From Rosistilla carotiformis (GTDB lineage: Bacteria > Planctomycetota > Planctomycetia > Pirellulales > Pirellulaceae), in contig NZ_CP036348.1 in the NCBI RefSeq assembly GCF_007753095.1, positions 2,418,001-2,482,000 on the forward strand: a stretch of DNA of 64,000 nt, in the 5' to 3' direction. This document shows positions 55,601-64,000 of this stretch, piece by piece. The position numbers and the translations under genes were made by a program. Below the pieces are notes generated by a model. It was not told the DNA's origin. It ran no database searches and saw only the letters and a program-made list of their open reading frames with translations. Within the stretch, counting starts at the first letter, position 1. Each line of letters opens with the position of its first letter.

Positions 55601-58600
55601 ATCGCGATCACGTCTCCTGCCACTAACAGGTCGATGCGGCGAATCGCTTGGCGGAATGGCTGCTGCCGGATCGCCAGCACCACCGAGTTGGCCAGTTCAG
55701 GGTTTTCGATTCCGATAGTTGCCTGAACTCGGGCCGCGTCGCGTTCGGCAACAAATGCGTTGGAGCGAATGTCGACGATGTAGCGGGCCGAGGAGACGTG
55801 GGCGTTGGAGAGTTGAAAGGCCTTCGATTCGCGTTGCAGCAGTTGCTGGTAGAGCGTCGGCGGTATATAGACCTTGTCACTCGGGGCGCCTCCGTCGTCG
55901 GTGGGGATCAACAGCGAATGCGTTATCGGTGGGGTTTGCGCGTTGGCGGCGACTGCCCAGCAAACAATAAGGGCCCAACCGATCAAGACGCGCATCACCA
56001 AAGATCGGCTACCGGTTTCCCCCGCTGCGTCCTCTTCGATCCGCGCGACCGAACGGCATTCCAAAAGCGATGCGATCAACGCACCGATGGCATAGGGTAG
56101 TAATGGCAGTAACATCCAATTGATCTGCCAGTCGGCCAGCACGCCGAGCAGGCAAATCAGCAAAAACGCCGATCCCAAGATTCCAAAGATTCGCCACTGT
56201 GCGGTCGCCCATCCAAACGCCACCAGCAGGATGGCGGCCCCAAATTGCAAGCCGGTCATCGTTTCGCTGCGCAGCAAAATCATTGGCGATCGCGCCTCCA
56301 GCGATGCGGCTGCGGAGGTCAGTGGAACCGAGACCGATTCGATAACGTAGGCCGGCGGTTCGTCCTGCGGAAATTGGTTGTCTCGCCGCCACACGTCGCG
56401 GTGAATGTCGACACTGTCGGGGCCCAACAACAATCGTAGGCTCGATTGCAGGACCGCGTTCTGGCACTGCACGCGTGGCGGTTGCCAAACACGTCCCCAA
56501 ACTTGAGCGGCGCGATTGACCGTAAACACCAATAGCAGCGATCTCTGGGTTGCCAACTTGCAGGTCACTGCCGATTCGGAGACACGGACCGCTTCGGTCG
56601 GCAATTCGGATTGTTCACCGATCGCCCGTTCCAATCGCAACGCCGGTTCGTGTTGGACGATAATCAACCCAGAGGAATCAGGATTGATCTCGACAAAAAT
56701 GCGTTCGGCCCCCGATGCATCGGCGACAACGGTGATCTGTTGCTGTTGGATGATCGGTAGTGATGCTTTGTTTTTCCGCGCCTGAACGGTCACTTGGCCG
56801 TCCACGGTCGGATCGTAGCGCAGCACCGGCAGGGGGACTTCGGTTTGTATCCGCTTGGGCTCTGGGATTCGCACGATATTGGGGCTGACCGAAACCACTT
56901 CGACAGACCGGTCGGTGCGAACGATCCCACGCTGATTAAACGCCAGCGGAATGCTCGGCAAATCGATCCGCAGTTCCGCTTCGCCGATCTCGCGCGTTCC
57001 CACGATCACGGTTCCGTCGTCGAAGCGATCATGCGCCCGCAACTGCCAGACCTCCGCACCATCTTCGGTCGACTGTCGCTTGGCCAATATCGATTTACGC
57101 CCTGTGGCATCATCGTGGTTGCGTGCGGTGTCGGCGACCGACCACCGGATCGGTTCCTGCCGGGATTCGGGAAATCGGACCACCAAGTCTTCTAACTTGC
57201 CCGAGACGTTTTCGATCCCAATCGTAAATTGTTCGGTGATTCGGCCATCGTGAAATGTTGCCGAAACATCGACGCGAGCATCAAATCGCGACGCGGGGCG
57301 ATCGAATTCAATCGATGGCATGCGGGTCGAATCGATTGCCAAATAACACTGCGCCGTGTTGGGATCCCCAAACAATTCGGCGACGATCGTTGGCAATTGC
57401 TTATTTGAAATCCGGTTCTGCTGCAGTCCCTGGTTGCTACGGAATTGGATCCGCGATGAAGCGCTCAACATCACATACTCGCTGGTCGGGATCGTTTCCC
57501 AGCGAACAAAGAAGATCGGCGGGATGCTGACTCGATCCTGCGGAGGCAGCGGCCGGCGTCCTTTCACACGGACATGGAATACCTTGCCGTTGACTTCGTC
57601 CGGTTCGGGCCAGATTGTCAACCGATCGATTTTGCCCCCGACGCGCTCGACCTCCCGTCCGCTCGATACCACGACAGCGCTGGTGATCTCCCAACCGTCT
57701 TCGATTTCCAGCGAGATCGGTCCGATCGTCGGCAACCGCAGCGCGGGTTCTTGATCATCTTCGGCAGGCAGCATGGCAACCTTGTATTCGACAAAACTAT
57801 CCCAGGTCGCTTGCAACGAATCGCTTCCGATGTTCATTCGCAACGCATTGGTTGCCGTCGCTTGAGAATCGTCGCGCTGTAAGAACAATTGCAACGGCGC
57901 GTCCCAGGAGGCTCCCGAAAACTGGTAGCTCTCTTCGACATCGGTGCGCGATGAATTTTCGATGGTCCACCGTGTCGACGTGTCGACATCGATCAATTCG
58001 ATCGGGTACGAAAGGTCCAATCGCAACATCGATCCACTCCCCGACATCACCACTTGGCTGTTCCGCCAACTGATCTTGGGGAGCGTGACCCAGCCCGACT
58101 TGAGTGGCGCTGAAAGACCGACGATTTGCAAACGGTGATCGATCGACGACGTTACGTCGGTCCAGTCGCTTGGATTTAAAGAGATCAACGTTTGCCCGTT
58201 GTCGGTCGTCGTTTCGTAAGGACGTGCCATCGAATCGACGATTAGAGACGTCGGGGCGCTACCGTTGGGCAATTGCAACGTTAACGGACCGTTCTCCCGT
58301 GGCCAAGTGAAATCAAACGTAAAATCCCAGCCGACGCTGTCCTCGCGGATCTGATATTTCCCAAACGCCTCCCGCATCACGACTTCGCTCAAGACCGGAG
58401 ACGACGTTGTCTTAACGATCGAAAATTCGATCAGGTTGCTGCCGCCTAGTTCCAACAAAAAAAAGTCTTCATCGTCGCGTAGCAGGAGGTTGTCTCGAAC
58501 GGAGGACGCAGAATCGACGGGTTGGATCGCGCCGGCTTGCGTTTCAATCTCAAAGCCTTTGGGAAGCGCAAGATAAACCTTGCCTGTCCCGGTCGCTGGC

Positions 58601-59160
58601 AACCGCATCGAGAATCGAGTGCCGGCAGCGATCGATTGCCCCTGCAGACTCCATGCAAATTCGATCCGTTCATCGCCACTGACCCGTGCTGTGGCTTGGC
58701 CGTCCAACGACGTGCTCAGCCGCGCCGTCGTCGATCCGGCAAACGATGCCGTTGGCAACACCGCTAGATTCAAAGGACTTAAACTGACCTTCCCCGGTGC
58801 ATCATCTTGATATTGGAATTCAAGAAAAGAAGTTCCTATCGATTGCAACGCATTCTCGGAATAACGCGCCATCAGCTGCAATTGGACCAGTTCGGGAACC
58901 ACCGTTTTGTCGTCGGACGAACCTTGCAGATTGCTCAATGCACGCTTCAGTTCACTCCTTGAGATCGGTTCGTAGTCGGGCGGTATCAGTTTGGTTTCAT
59001 CCCGTTTGGGGATGAAGATCTGACGGTATTTGACGCGCGTTGGATCGTCGGGGGGCAACGGTTCCTGGGCACTCGCAAGGCTTGCGGCGAAAGTCACCAG
59101 CGCGATGCCGACTAGCGTCGCTTGTAGCAACCGCGGTGGGACGCAAAACGCGGCGATCAT
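52690..59160 (-). CDS. Giant membrane protein of two fused modules (about 2,156 residues)
   Basis: No family recognised. ATG 59160 overlaps the TGA of the 1,108-residue gene by four bases (ATGA); the open frame extends to 59295. A signal peptide (LLQATLVGIALVTFAASLASAQEPL) starts it. Residues 60-960 are beta-rich with many Val/Ile-ended strands and no enzyme motif. About three membrane helices (967-1040) then lead to a charged segment and an internal signal-like stretch (MRVLIGWALIVCWAVAANAQTPP) at residue 1056, followed by a second extracytoplasmic part and three terminal helices (about 2087-2150). Modules of 1,055 and 1,101 residues give a consistent membrane topology. This looks like a gene fusion or duplication. 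Cell-envelope scaffold or coat are guesses. Confidence 0.75.
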   Translation of the reverse strand: MIAAFCVPPRLLQATLVGIALVTFAASLASAQEPLPPDDPTRVKYRQIFIPKRDETKLIPPDYEPISRSELKRALSNLQGSSDDKTVVPELVQLQLMARYSENALQSIGTSFLEFQYQDDAPGKVSLSPLNLAVLPTASFAGSTTARLSTSLDGQATARVSGDERIEFAWSLQGQSIAAGTRFSMRLPATGTGKVYLALPKGFEIETQAGAIQPVDSASSVRDNLLLRDDEDFFLLELGGSNLIEFSIVKTTSSPVLSEVVMREAFGKYQIREDSVGWDFTFDFTWPRENGPLTLQLPNGSAPTSLIVDSMARPYETTTDNGQTLISLNPSDWTDVTSSIDHRLQIVGLSAPLKSGWVTLPKISWRNSQVVMSGSGSMLRLDLSYPIELIDVDTSTRWTIENSSRTDVEESYQFSGASWDAPLQLFLQRDDSQATATNALRMNIGSDSLQATWDSFVEYKVAMLPAEDDQEPALRLPTIGPISLEIEDGWEITSAVVVSSGREVERVGGKIDRLTIWPEPDEVNGKVFHVRVKGRRPLPPQDRVSIPPIFFVRWETIPTSEYVMLSASSRIQFRSNQGLQQNRISNKQLPTIVAELFGDPNTAQCYLAIDSTRMPSIEFDRPASRFDARVDVSATFHDGRITEQFTIGIENVSGKLEDLVVRFPESRQEPIRWSVADTARNHDDATGRKSILAKRQSTEDGAEVWQLRAHDRFDDGTVIVGTREIGEAELRIDLPSIPLAFNQRGIVRTDRSVEVVSVSPNIVRIPEPKRIQTEVPLPVLRYDPTVDGQVTVQARKNKASLPIIQQQQITVVADASGAERIFVEINPDSSGLIIVQHEPALRLERAIGEQSELPTEAVRVSESAVTCKLATQRSLLLVFTVNRAAQVWGRVWQPPRVQCQNAVLQSSLRLLLGPDSVDIHRDVWRRDNQFPQDEPPAYVIESVSVPLTSAAASLEARSPMILLRSETMTGLQFGAAILLVAFGWATAQWRIFGILGSAFLLICLLGVLADWQINWMLLPLLPYAIGALIASLLECRSVARIEEDAAGETGSRSLVMRVLIGWALIVCWAVAANAQTPPITHSLLIPTDDGGAPSDKVYIPPTLYQQLLQRESKAFQLSNAHVSSARYIVDIRSNAFVAERDAARVQATIGIENPELANSVVLAIRQQPFRQAIRRIDLLVAGDVIAIRRPALGDDKIILQLNGQPSATVRFSLSVPTQIDEATGRRELLLEIPPVLNSQLAVMYDDEVRDVEAVSSLGVVVANAATQSLSADLGPVENLQVVWRKQNAAPTVPLVNTRRCWYLHLTPQQVAREVQLDFVQPADGSTVDRVELNFDTTSIPVVTSAGWRLEASRLLEGERTALTFVSTGDTNEGLRLLWSSSRDGELSQTIRLVDIRSAATEEHSPEVLVAIAAPANWTIEDPFESLATVVDANAFLSHWPTRTGPLSKVFRSEYKGPIPFRLRKNDVRHALADDLHQINFETDRLDINYKVSVQDYATAGESIRLRVPKNLQIESSILQGESVPHKRLPFDDHDEIVIRWRANPDPFVELYVKASVAVKLDVPLSVPRIFPSQFTLTSSEYQWSRVSDVALEWLKQEAFEDLRFDVTGVEQLHAQMFPVTRWNLDVQWLSEPVLPGEFRLQKVTPRIESESVTVVSWKDRAWSAKAYFDIHVQQGNIDYFSFEVPASWFGEVSIDDDLPWIAMPSVNRDSKIILVLPSRQAANRYRITIRGGPRATASESVTVPTVRILETGKHRHFFAVPRRLTNEAIAWKVTSANEITLRTPLARASGVPDDHVTYEANPNFSASLNPVLDLTIEPLVSLASFEYFETAIAAHVRCKWDFVPAGRDLLSVQIPEEYKVVAARINDMEADLHRRPAGVLDVQLLYSQLPQQIELLVEVPRRSDPKFAELRMPKVVGVPVKETWFVVQATAGGGAFQRTPQETVAPSGWDVVTAQERLQAQAESIITCLDNATESLQERTSYELVHWLTPWLNRFEDAVESLATYGTAVEPTIEDLRTRMDQLVEQAGVETLVRQALEPAAKIAYSPEQEGGVYHAEGQQDQILITFHAAEDFNQFAPLAQAAAIWSGLFLLLAAITYGLRVRDPSLGNLIWIAMLGLGVYTFCPRPWANVLLVVLAGIAILAVLMIFRRGRVVSV

Positions 59161-62100
59161 GAGTGCGCCTCGACGGAAGGCCCAATGCGTCGCGGATCGA
59201 GGCTTTGGGTCGATCCGACAACCACGGGGTTGGGAACGCTGCGCGTCGAACCCTCGCGGGGCCGCGTACTTTCGAACACGCTGGCTTGAGGCCAACCGGC
59301 GATGGCCGATCGGATGGCCAACAAAACGACCGTCAACAGCAACGCCAACAAACTCACTTGGCCGAAGATCACCGCCAGATCGGGAAACGTTACCGCCATT
59401 CCGATCAAAACAAACCCAAGCACCAAGAACGTGAAGGGAGTTCGCAAGCGACGGATGTAGACAATCGCCGTCGACAGGATCAGCGTGATCCCCCCGACAA
59501 ACAACCAGATCGAACTTCGAGGCGCTGCGGTCGCCCGCAACGTATTTAAATCCACGGGCGTGAACAGGTAGATATTCGACGGCGGCAAGGTCTCCGACGT
59601 GCTAATCTCGAATTGTCGCTCCAATTCAGCCGTCGACAGGATCGGTCGGCGGGCTAGGAACAGTCCCCGCCACTGCCATTGCATCGCCCGTCCCGCCTCG
59701 GAACTTGCATAAACCAAATGCTGTCCGGAAGGAAGCACCAGTTGCCAATAGCACTCCCCGTAGGGGGCGTTCAATTTGACGTGCGGGGTGATTTCATCCA
59801 CGATTCCCGGCGTTGCCTGATTGCGATCCCAAATCCAGACCTCCACCATCGCGCTGTCCCGGCCCTGTGGCAGTGGAATTAGCAGACGATTTCCCTGATG
59901 CACAAAGTCGCGTAGATCGACGCCATCGACGATCGCGCGGACTTGGATGTCTTCATTCCATTGCTGGCTTTCCAATTCTAAATGCGAAGCAAATCCTTGA
60001 ACGCGGGCGACAATTTTTTCCCGCCGCACGCTGCTGCCTATCATCGATTGGATCCACAACCGGTCGACGTACAGCGAAGCCTCGTCGCGTTGGCGTTGCC
60101 GGACCAATTGAATCGTCGGGGTCAGACCGGGAATGACCAGGATCGCGCCCGGCTGTTTATCGGAACTCTCTTGTTCATCGCGCGACCAAGCCTCCGCAAC
60201 GACATTCAATGGCATTTCGAATTCGCCACCGGAAGCCAATTCCAAGGGCAGGCTGAGCGGCAGGTCGACTGTGGCGACATCCTCGTCGACCTGGCTGGGA
60301 AACGCAAAAGGTTGCGTCAGTTCCAATACATAACTGCCTGGCGGCAAAGGATCGAAGCGAACTTGATAGGTCGTGTCGCTTTCACGCTTCAAGAACACGG
60401 GGTTGCCATCGATCGTGCCCGAACAATTTTTCAAATCGTCGCGCGGCGAAGTCAATTGCAACGAAGCGAGCGTGCCTTCGGTGAATTCGATCGCCAGCCG
60501 TTGGCTGAAGAAACACTGATCGCCATTGATCGCTAGTTCGGCGGCCACGGCAGTGCGGACCTGGGTCTTGCGGCGGGCGACGGTATGCGTCAATCGCGCT
60601 TTGCCAAAGGTCGACAGCAATTGATAGACGCGTGCACCGGTCGACGTTCCGTCGACCAATTGCTCCAAGCCGTTGCTGTTGGCGGGATTAAAAGCGATGG
60701 TGACGTTTTCTTTCTCCAGCACGCGCACTTGGCCCGGTGTATAGATCACATCGCTGCGTCGCTTGGCGGGCCGATTGATCGTAGGGATGTCGAACGTGAC
60801 TTTCCCCTCGCTGCCCGAAAGTGCGCGAATGAACTGCAGCTTCAATTGGCGGCGCTGACCTGAAATTGGATTCAGGTTTTCGATCAATTCATCGACTTCG
60901 ATCTGCACCGTTTCGGCCGCCGGTTCGACTCCCGCGATGTCCAAATCGACCAGCAATTGATCGTTGATGCGTTGCAGTTCCCACTGCTTGAAGTCGAGCG
61001 TCAAGCTCTGTCCTGTGGTGCCCGATCCGGCCACGTTCACCAACACATCCAGGTTCACCGATTCGGGGCCGATCGAGGTTTCATAGTCGACCTGCATTCG
61101 CATCCCACTGGCTTTGACCGCCAACCAAATCGGCAACGTAAAGTCGCCGCGATCGTAACGGAAATCATAAGCGCGGCCGTCCCCTTCGCTGTTCGATGCG
61201 GAGATCAACGGCCGCACAAAATTGCCTTCCAACCAACGCAGTCGATGATCGCGAGTTGTTTGAATTTTGATCGTGCCGGTTTCGCGCACGCTTCCTGCGA
61301 TCGACATTCCCACCAGCGGCAACGGCGATTCGGTTCGGTAGTCCGCACCGGGAACGTCGACCTGAATTTGAAACGTCAGTCGCGGCGTTTCGGATAGCGC
61401 CGGGGTGATCCGGTACGTATCGTCTCCCATCGGGCTGATCGCGACATCGGAAAACGAAAGGGGCGAGATCGAAAATTGCGATGGAATCCGCATCTCAAAC
61501 GGTTGGATGTTGCCCGATAGATTACGGACTTTGTAGGTGACCTCGATCTGGGGCGTTTGTTGTGGATCCTGCCAATCGATTTTCCAGTCCCCTTCAACCT
61601 CCAGCGATTGGGTTTCGGGAGCCTTCTCTTGGGAAGCCCCCCATGCCATCGTGAAGTCTCCGCCGGCGGCCTCCAGTTGGATCAAGCTCTTCCCTTTGTC
61701 GACAGGTTGCGGCGCCCGAACGATCTCTTCGCTGGTCGCCCCGGTGACGACCGCAAACGGGCGCTCCTGGTCGACGGTTAAATTGATCGTCGTTGCGGCA
61801 ATCGGCAAACGAAAGTCGATGTTGTGGCGGGCATCGGTTTGATTCACGCGGACCGAAAACTTCGCTTGCACCACGATCCGTTGCTTTGTCGGCGTTCCCA
61901 GGAGGGTTTGGCTGCCCAACTTGGGATCGGTCATTCCGCGGAAATCGCTAAGGCCATCGACCTGGAAAGGACTCAAGCGATGGAAGTTCTTCATCTGCAG
62001 CGGGATTTCAACCTCCCCCTTGAGGCTGGCATCGAGATCGATCCGCATCACGACGTCCAATTCAGCGCGACCGCCGTTGGCCTCGCCGGTAATTTCGATC

Positions 62101-62483
62101 GAATCAAACGTAAAGGGAGCCCGGCCCGTGGGCGTGCTGCCGACAACCTGGTTGCGACGCTCAAACTCGCGATAGGGAGTGATCGGGATGAAGACCCGGG
62201 TCCCTTCGTCGAGCATATAGATCGCTGGTGGCAATCCATCCTGAGGTGTGATCAGGTCGTCGATGCCATCGGGGAACTTCAGCGGAGGGGGTGTTTGCGC
62301 ATTGCAGGGGAGAACCGCGAGACACACCAGCGCACAGACGATCCAGGTGCACCACACTCGGGCGAAATCGAATCGATTTGCAGACCTGAATCGCACTCGA
62401 AACCCATCGGAAGAGAGGAAACGGTTATACATCACGCGGTCCGAAATGGCACATGTCGCTTCATATCGATGGGAACGTGTCAT
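59157..62483 (-). CDS. Giant secreted/membrane protein of about 1,108 residues, first of the pair
   Basis: No family recognised. ATG 62483 (or ATG 62432, without a better ribosome site) starts before a hydrophobic signal-like stretch (WCTWIVCALVCLAVLPCNAQTPP). A short motif VFIPITPYREFERR follows, reminiscent of IFIPKRDETKLIP and VYIPPTLYQQLL in the second protein. Residues 100-980 are beta-rich with repeated two-strand units, then three membrane helices (about 989-1064) and a short basic tail ending EGSTRSVPNPVVVGSTQS. It is translationally coupled to the 2,156-residue gene. The similar build suggests common descent of all three modules. Confidence 0.7.
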   Translation of the reverse strand: MTRSHRYEATCAISDRVMYNRFLSSDGFRVRFRSANRFDFARVWCTWIVCALVCLAVLPCNAQTPPPLKFPDGIDDLITPQDGLPPAIYMLDEGTRVFIPITPYREFERRNQVVGSTPTGRAPFTFDSIEITGEANGGRAELDVVMRIDLDASLKGEVEIPLQMKNFHRLSPFQVDGLSDFRGMTDPKLGSQTLLGTPTKQRIVVQAKFSVRVNQTDARHNIDFRLPIAATTINLTVDQERPFAVVTGATSEEIVRAPQPVDKGKSLIQLEAAGGDFTMAWGASQEKAPETQSLEVEGDWKIDWQDPQQTPQIEVTYKVRNLSGNIQPFEMRIPSQFSISPLSFSDVAISPMGDDTYRITPALSETPRLTFQIQVDVPGADYRTESPLPLVGMSIAGSVRETGTIKIQTTRDHRLRWLEGNFVRPLISASNSEGDGRAYDFRYDRGDFTLPIWLAVKASGMRMQVDYETSIGPESVNLDVLVNVAGSGTTGQSLTLDFKQWELQRINDQLLVDLDIAGVEPAAETVQIEVDELIENLNPISGQRRQLKLQFIRALSGSEGKVTFDIPTINRPAKRRSDVIYTPGQVRVLEKENVTIAFNPANSNGLEQLVDGTSTGARVYQLLSTFGKARLTHTVARRKTQVRTAVAAELAINGDQCFFSQRLAIEFTEGTLASLQLTSPRDDLKNCSGTIDGNPVFLKRESDTTYQVRFDPLPPGSYVLELTQPFAFPSQVDEDVATVDLPLSLPLELASGGEFEMPLNVVAEAWSRDEQESSDKQPGAILVIPGLTPTIQLVRQRQRDEASLYVDRLWIQSMIGSSVRREKIVARVQGFASHLELESQQWNEDIQVRAIVDGVDLRDFVHQGNRLLIPLPQGRDSAMVEVWIWDRNQATPGIVDEITPHVKLNAPYGECYWQLVLPSGQHLVYASSEAGRAMQWQWRGLFLARRPILSTAELERQFEISTSETLPPSNIYLFTPVDLNTLRATAAPRSSIWLFVGGITLILSTAIVYIRRLRTPFTFLVLGFVLIGMAVTFPDLAVIFGQVSLLALLLTVVLLAIRSAIAGWPQASVFESTRPREGSTRSVPNPVVVGSTQSLDPRRIGPSVEAHS

Positions 62484-62670
62484 TTCGGTTCAGGCACGGT
62501 ATAACGCAGAAAAGCTTTCACCATTTTAAGCCATTCGCCGTCCAGTAAAAAGCTTGCGACTAATCGGATTGGGTAATCTAGCGATTTCAGCTGCAAAACG
62601 GACTGATTTTCTCCAAATAATCCTCAAGACCGGAAAGCCTTGCGAAGACCATCACCGCAGCCAGAGGGGG

Positions 62671-63462
62671 TTAGGCAATGCAGCGAAGGAGCTGATCGTT
62701 CAGTGGTTCGGTGGCGGTTGCCGCGAATCGCGGGTTCCAGGGATCAAAGCGGTCGCCCGAGAGGGCACGGATCTGCCCCCCCGCCTCGGTTACGATCAAC
62801 GCTCCCGCAGCGACATCCCACGGTTTGACGCAGGTCGCCCAGTATCCATCGAGTCGACCGGCCGCGACATAACATAGGTTCAACGCCGCCGATCCCAGTC
62901 GCCGAACGGACTGCGCTCCGTCCAAGGCAGCGGCAAAACGGCCTAATTCAGCCGAATCGTGCTGCGTGCCTGCTGAAAAACTGCACGCCAGCAGCGCTTG
63001 GTCCAAGCGATCGGTCTGGCTGCATTGAATCGGGCAATCGTTCAGAAACGCCCCTGCGCCGCGCTGGGCCCAGAAAATCTCTCTCGTTACCGGATCGTGG
63101 ACGATCCCGATCTGCAGTTCACCGGCGTGGTACATCGCGATCGAAACCGCAAAGCTCTGCAATTGATGGACGTAATTGACGGTCCCATCCAACGGATCGA
63201 CAATCCAGATCGGCGGGTGTTTCGGATCGGCCAACATCTCGGCGGAGACCTGGTCATGCCCCTCCTCCTCGCCGACAAATCCGTGGTCGGGAAAATTAGA
63301 GAGCAGGATCTTTTGGATCGCTTGCTGCGCCGCGACATCCGCTTCGGTGACCAGATCGCGCGGTGCCTTTTCGCGGACCGAAAACCGTCCTTGATAGGAA
63401 AGCAGCACCTCGGCGCCGGCAGCCGCTGCCAGACGTGCCACTTTCAAATAGTTGTCGTTCAT
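62671..63462 (-). CDS. Inositol-monophosphatase-family phosphatase
   Basis: A 263-residue enzyme; ATG 63462 (MNDNYLKVARLA) is chosen, the open frame runs to 63573. The metal site is complete: GEEEGHD (E65 and E66), WIVDPLDGTVNYVHQ (D89 and D92), and WDVAAGALIVTEAGG near the end. Family members dephosphorylate inositol-1-phosphate, fructose-1,6-bisphosphate or 3'-phosphoadenosine 5'-phosphate (CysQ). This one resembles plain IMPases, but substrate is open. The gene upstream is separate on the same strand. Confidence 0.9.
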   Translation of the reverse strand: MNDNYLKVARLAAAAGAEVLLSYQGRFSVREKAPRDLVTEADVAAQQAIQKILLSNFPDHGFVGEEEGHDQVSAEMLADPKHPPIWIVDPLDGTVNYVHQLQSFAVSIAMYHAGELQIGIVHDPVTREIFWAQRGAGAFLNDCPIQCSQTDRLDQALLACSFSAGTQHDSAELGRFAAALDGAQSVRRLGSAALNLCYVAAGRLDGYWATCVKPWDVAAGALIVTEAGGQIRALSGDRFDPWNPRFAATATEPLNDQLLRCIA

Positions 63463-63624
63463 ACCCACGTTGCTCCATGCCGTCGGTTCGATAATTGGAA
63501 GCGATCCCCACCGGTAAGCTTCCCTGTTTGATAAGGGATATCCCGTAAGAGGACCACCCGCCAAGCCCCCCAATTTGCGCCAGATTCAGAAATCGGTTGC
63601 TCGGGTTGGTAGGCCGGCAGCAGC

Positions 63625-64000
63625 CTATGGGCCGGCTCCCTCGTCGAACAGCTCTTCGACGACGACGCGATTCCCGTAGACCTGTTTTACGATCACCGGT
63701 CGCTGGGCATCGATCATTGGCCCATCGCTGACCACAGCGATCCATTCCTCGCCGAACCGCGCTTTTCCCGAGGGGACCAACGGTGTCGTCGTTATTCCTC
63801 GCTGGCCCTGCAAATGATCCCAATGCACGATCGCTTCGTTTTCGGCCCGAATCTGCTTCTCCTCTTCGTCTTCGACCATCATTAGATGGCGGAAGAAGGG
63901 TAGCTGAGGCAGCATCCAACGAAGCGCCAGGCCGCCCCCCAACATCCCGCCGATCGCCGCTAACACGCCGATCAAGTTGCCGGTCAATTGGTTGTATTGA
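63625..64000 (-). CDS. NfeD-family protein, C-terminal part (truncated by window edge)
   Basis: The frame stays open to the last base, so the N-terminal half is outside the window. About 125 residues are visible: a hydrophobic segment (LIGVLAAIGGMLGGGLALRWMLPQLPFF), a linker with an acidic stretch (DEEEKQIRAENEA), and a C-terminal OB-type domain of NfeD (LVPSGKARFGEEWIAVVSDGPMIDAQRPVIV, then VKQVYGNRVVVEELF). NfeD proteins work with stomatin-like proteins in membrane-protein quality control. Truncated versus full-length class cannot be judged. Confidence 0.8.
   Translation of the reverse strand, partial: QYNQLTGNLIGVLAAIGGMLGGGLALRWMLPQLPFFRHLMMVEDEEEKQIRAENEAIVHWDHLQGQRGITTTPLVPSGKARFGEEWIAVVSDGPMIDAQRPVIVKQVYGNRVVVEELFDEGAGP

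Overview
The window looks like a chromosome segment of a marine planctomycete of the Pirellulaceae type (Rhodopirellula/Rosistilla-like). The signs are moderately high GC with many strong antisense reading frames, a secreted type-I sulfatase, PQQ-propeller, LRR, HEAT and WD40 proteins with signal peptides, a Minf_1886-family protein, a probable bacillithiol deacetylase, a fused SecD-SecF, very large unknown secreted membrane proteins, and arrays of short palindromic repeats. This taxonomic call is inference from gene content. No plasmid or phage module is seen.

Layout. 1-8.7 kb: tail of an Nramp-type metal transporter, a DUF481 outer-membrane protein, a HEAT lipoprotein, a coiled-coil protein, a prenyltransferase-repeat protein, a WD40 protein with 24 tandem KPADA repeats, a RicT-like PSP1 protein coupled to a Minf_1886 protein, and a methyltransferase with a signal peptide. 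8.7-13.2 kb: hemL, truB, a concanavalin-like secreted protein and an SGNH hydrolase. 13.3-18.5 kb: an operon of GntR regulator, ABC ATPase, ABC permease and a membrane-anchored protein, joined by ATGA overlaps and read from a clear promoter with an overlapping inverted repeat. 19-30 kb: LRR protein, sulfatase, M32 carboxypeptidase, D-amino-acid-oxidase-like enzyme, cysteine hydrolase, PQQ propeller protein, bshB1, MoxR ATPase and a SMI1/KNR4-like protein. 30-40 kb: secDF, yajC, a DegT-type aminotransferase, surE, csrA with a palindrome-rich leader, epmA and a large FAD oxidoreductase.

40-47.3 kb: tRNA-Pro(UGG) with a rho-independent terminator, a lipid kinase, an IS200/IS605-type (RAYT-like) transposase lying between two copies of one composite palindromic repeat array, then the pheT-pheS-rplT-rpmI translation cluster on the minus strand. 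PheT lacks the usual N-terminal tRNA-binding domain. 47.3-52.7 kb: a five-heme cytochrome c coupled to a beta-barrel protein, a PilZ-like membrane protein and apt. 52.7-62.5 kb: two giant coupled genes encoding three successive modules of about 1,050-1,100 residues, each with a signal-like start and a terminal membrane block. 62.7-64 kb: an inositol-monophosphatase-family enzyme and the end of an NfeD-type protein.

The least explained parts are the giant-protein pair, the repeat/transposase composite, the cytochrome/beta-barrel pair and the csrA leader. Ribosomal-protein, PheST, SecDF/YajC, TruB and HemL genes are housekeeping. Start codons were often moved inward from the longest open frame, using Shine-Dalgarno spacing, signal-peptide position or translational overlap.
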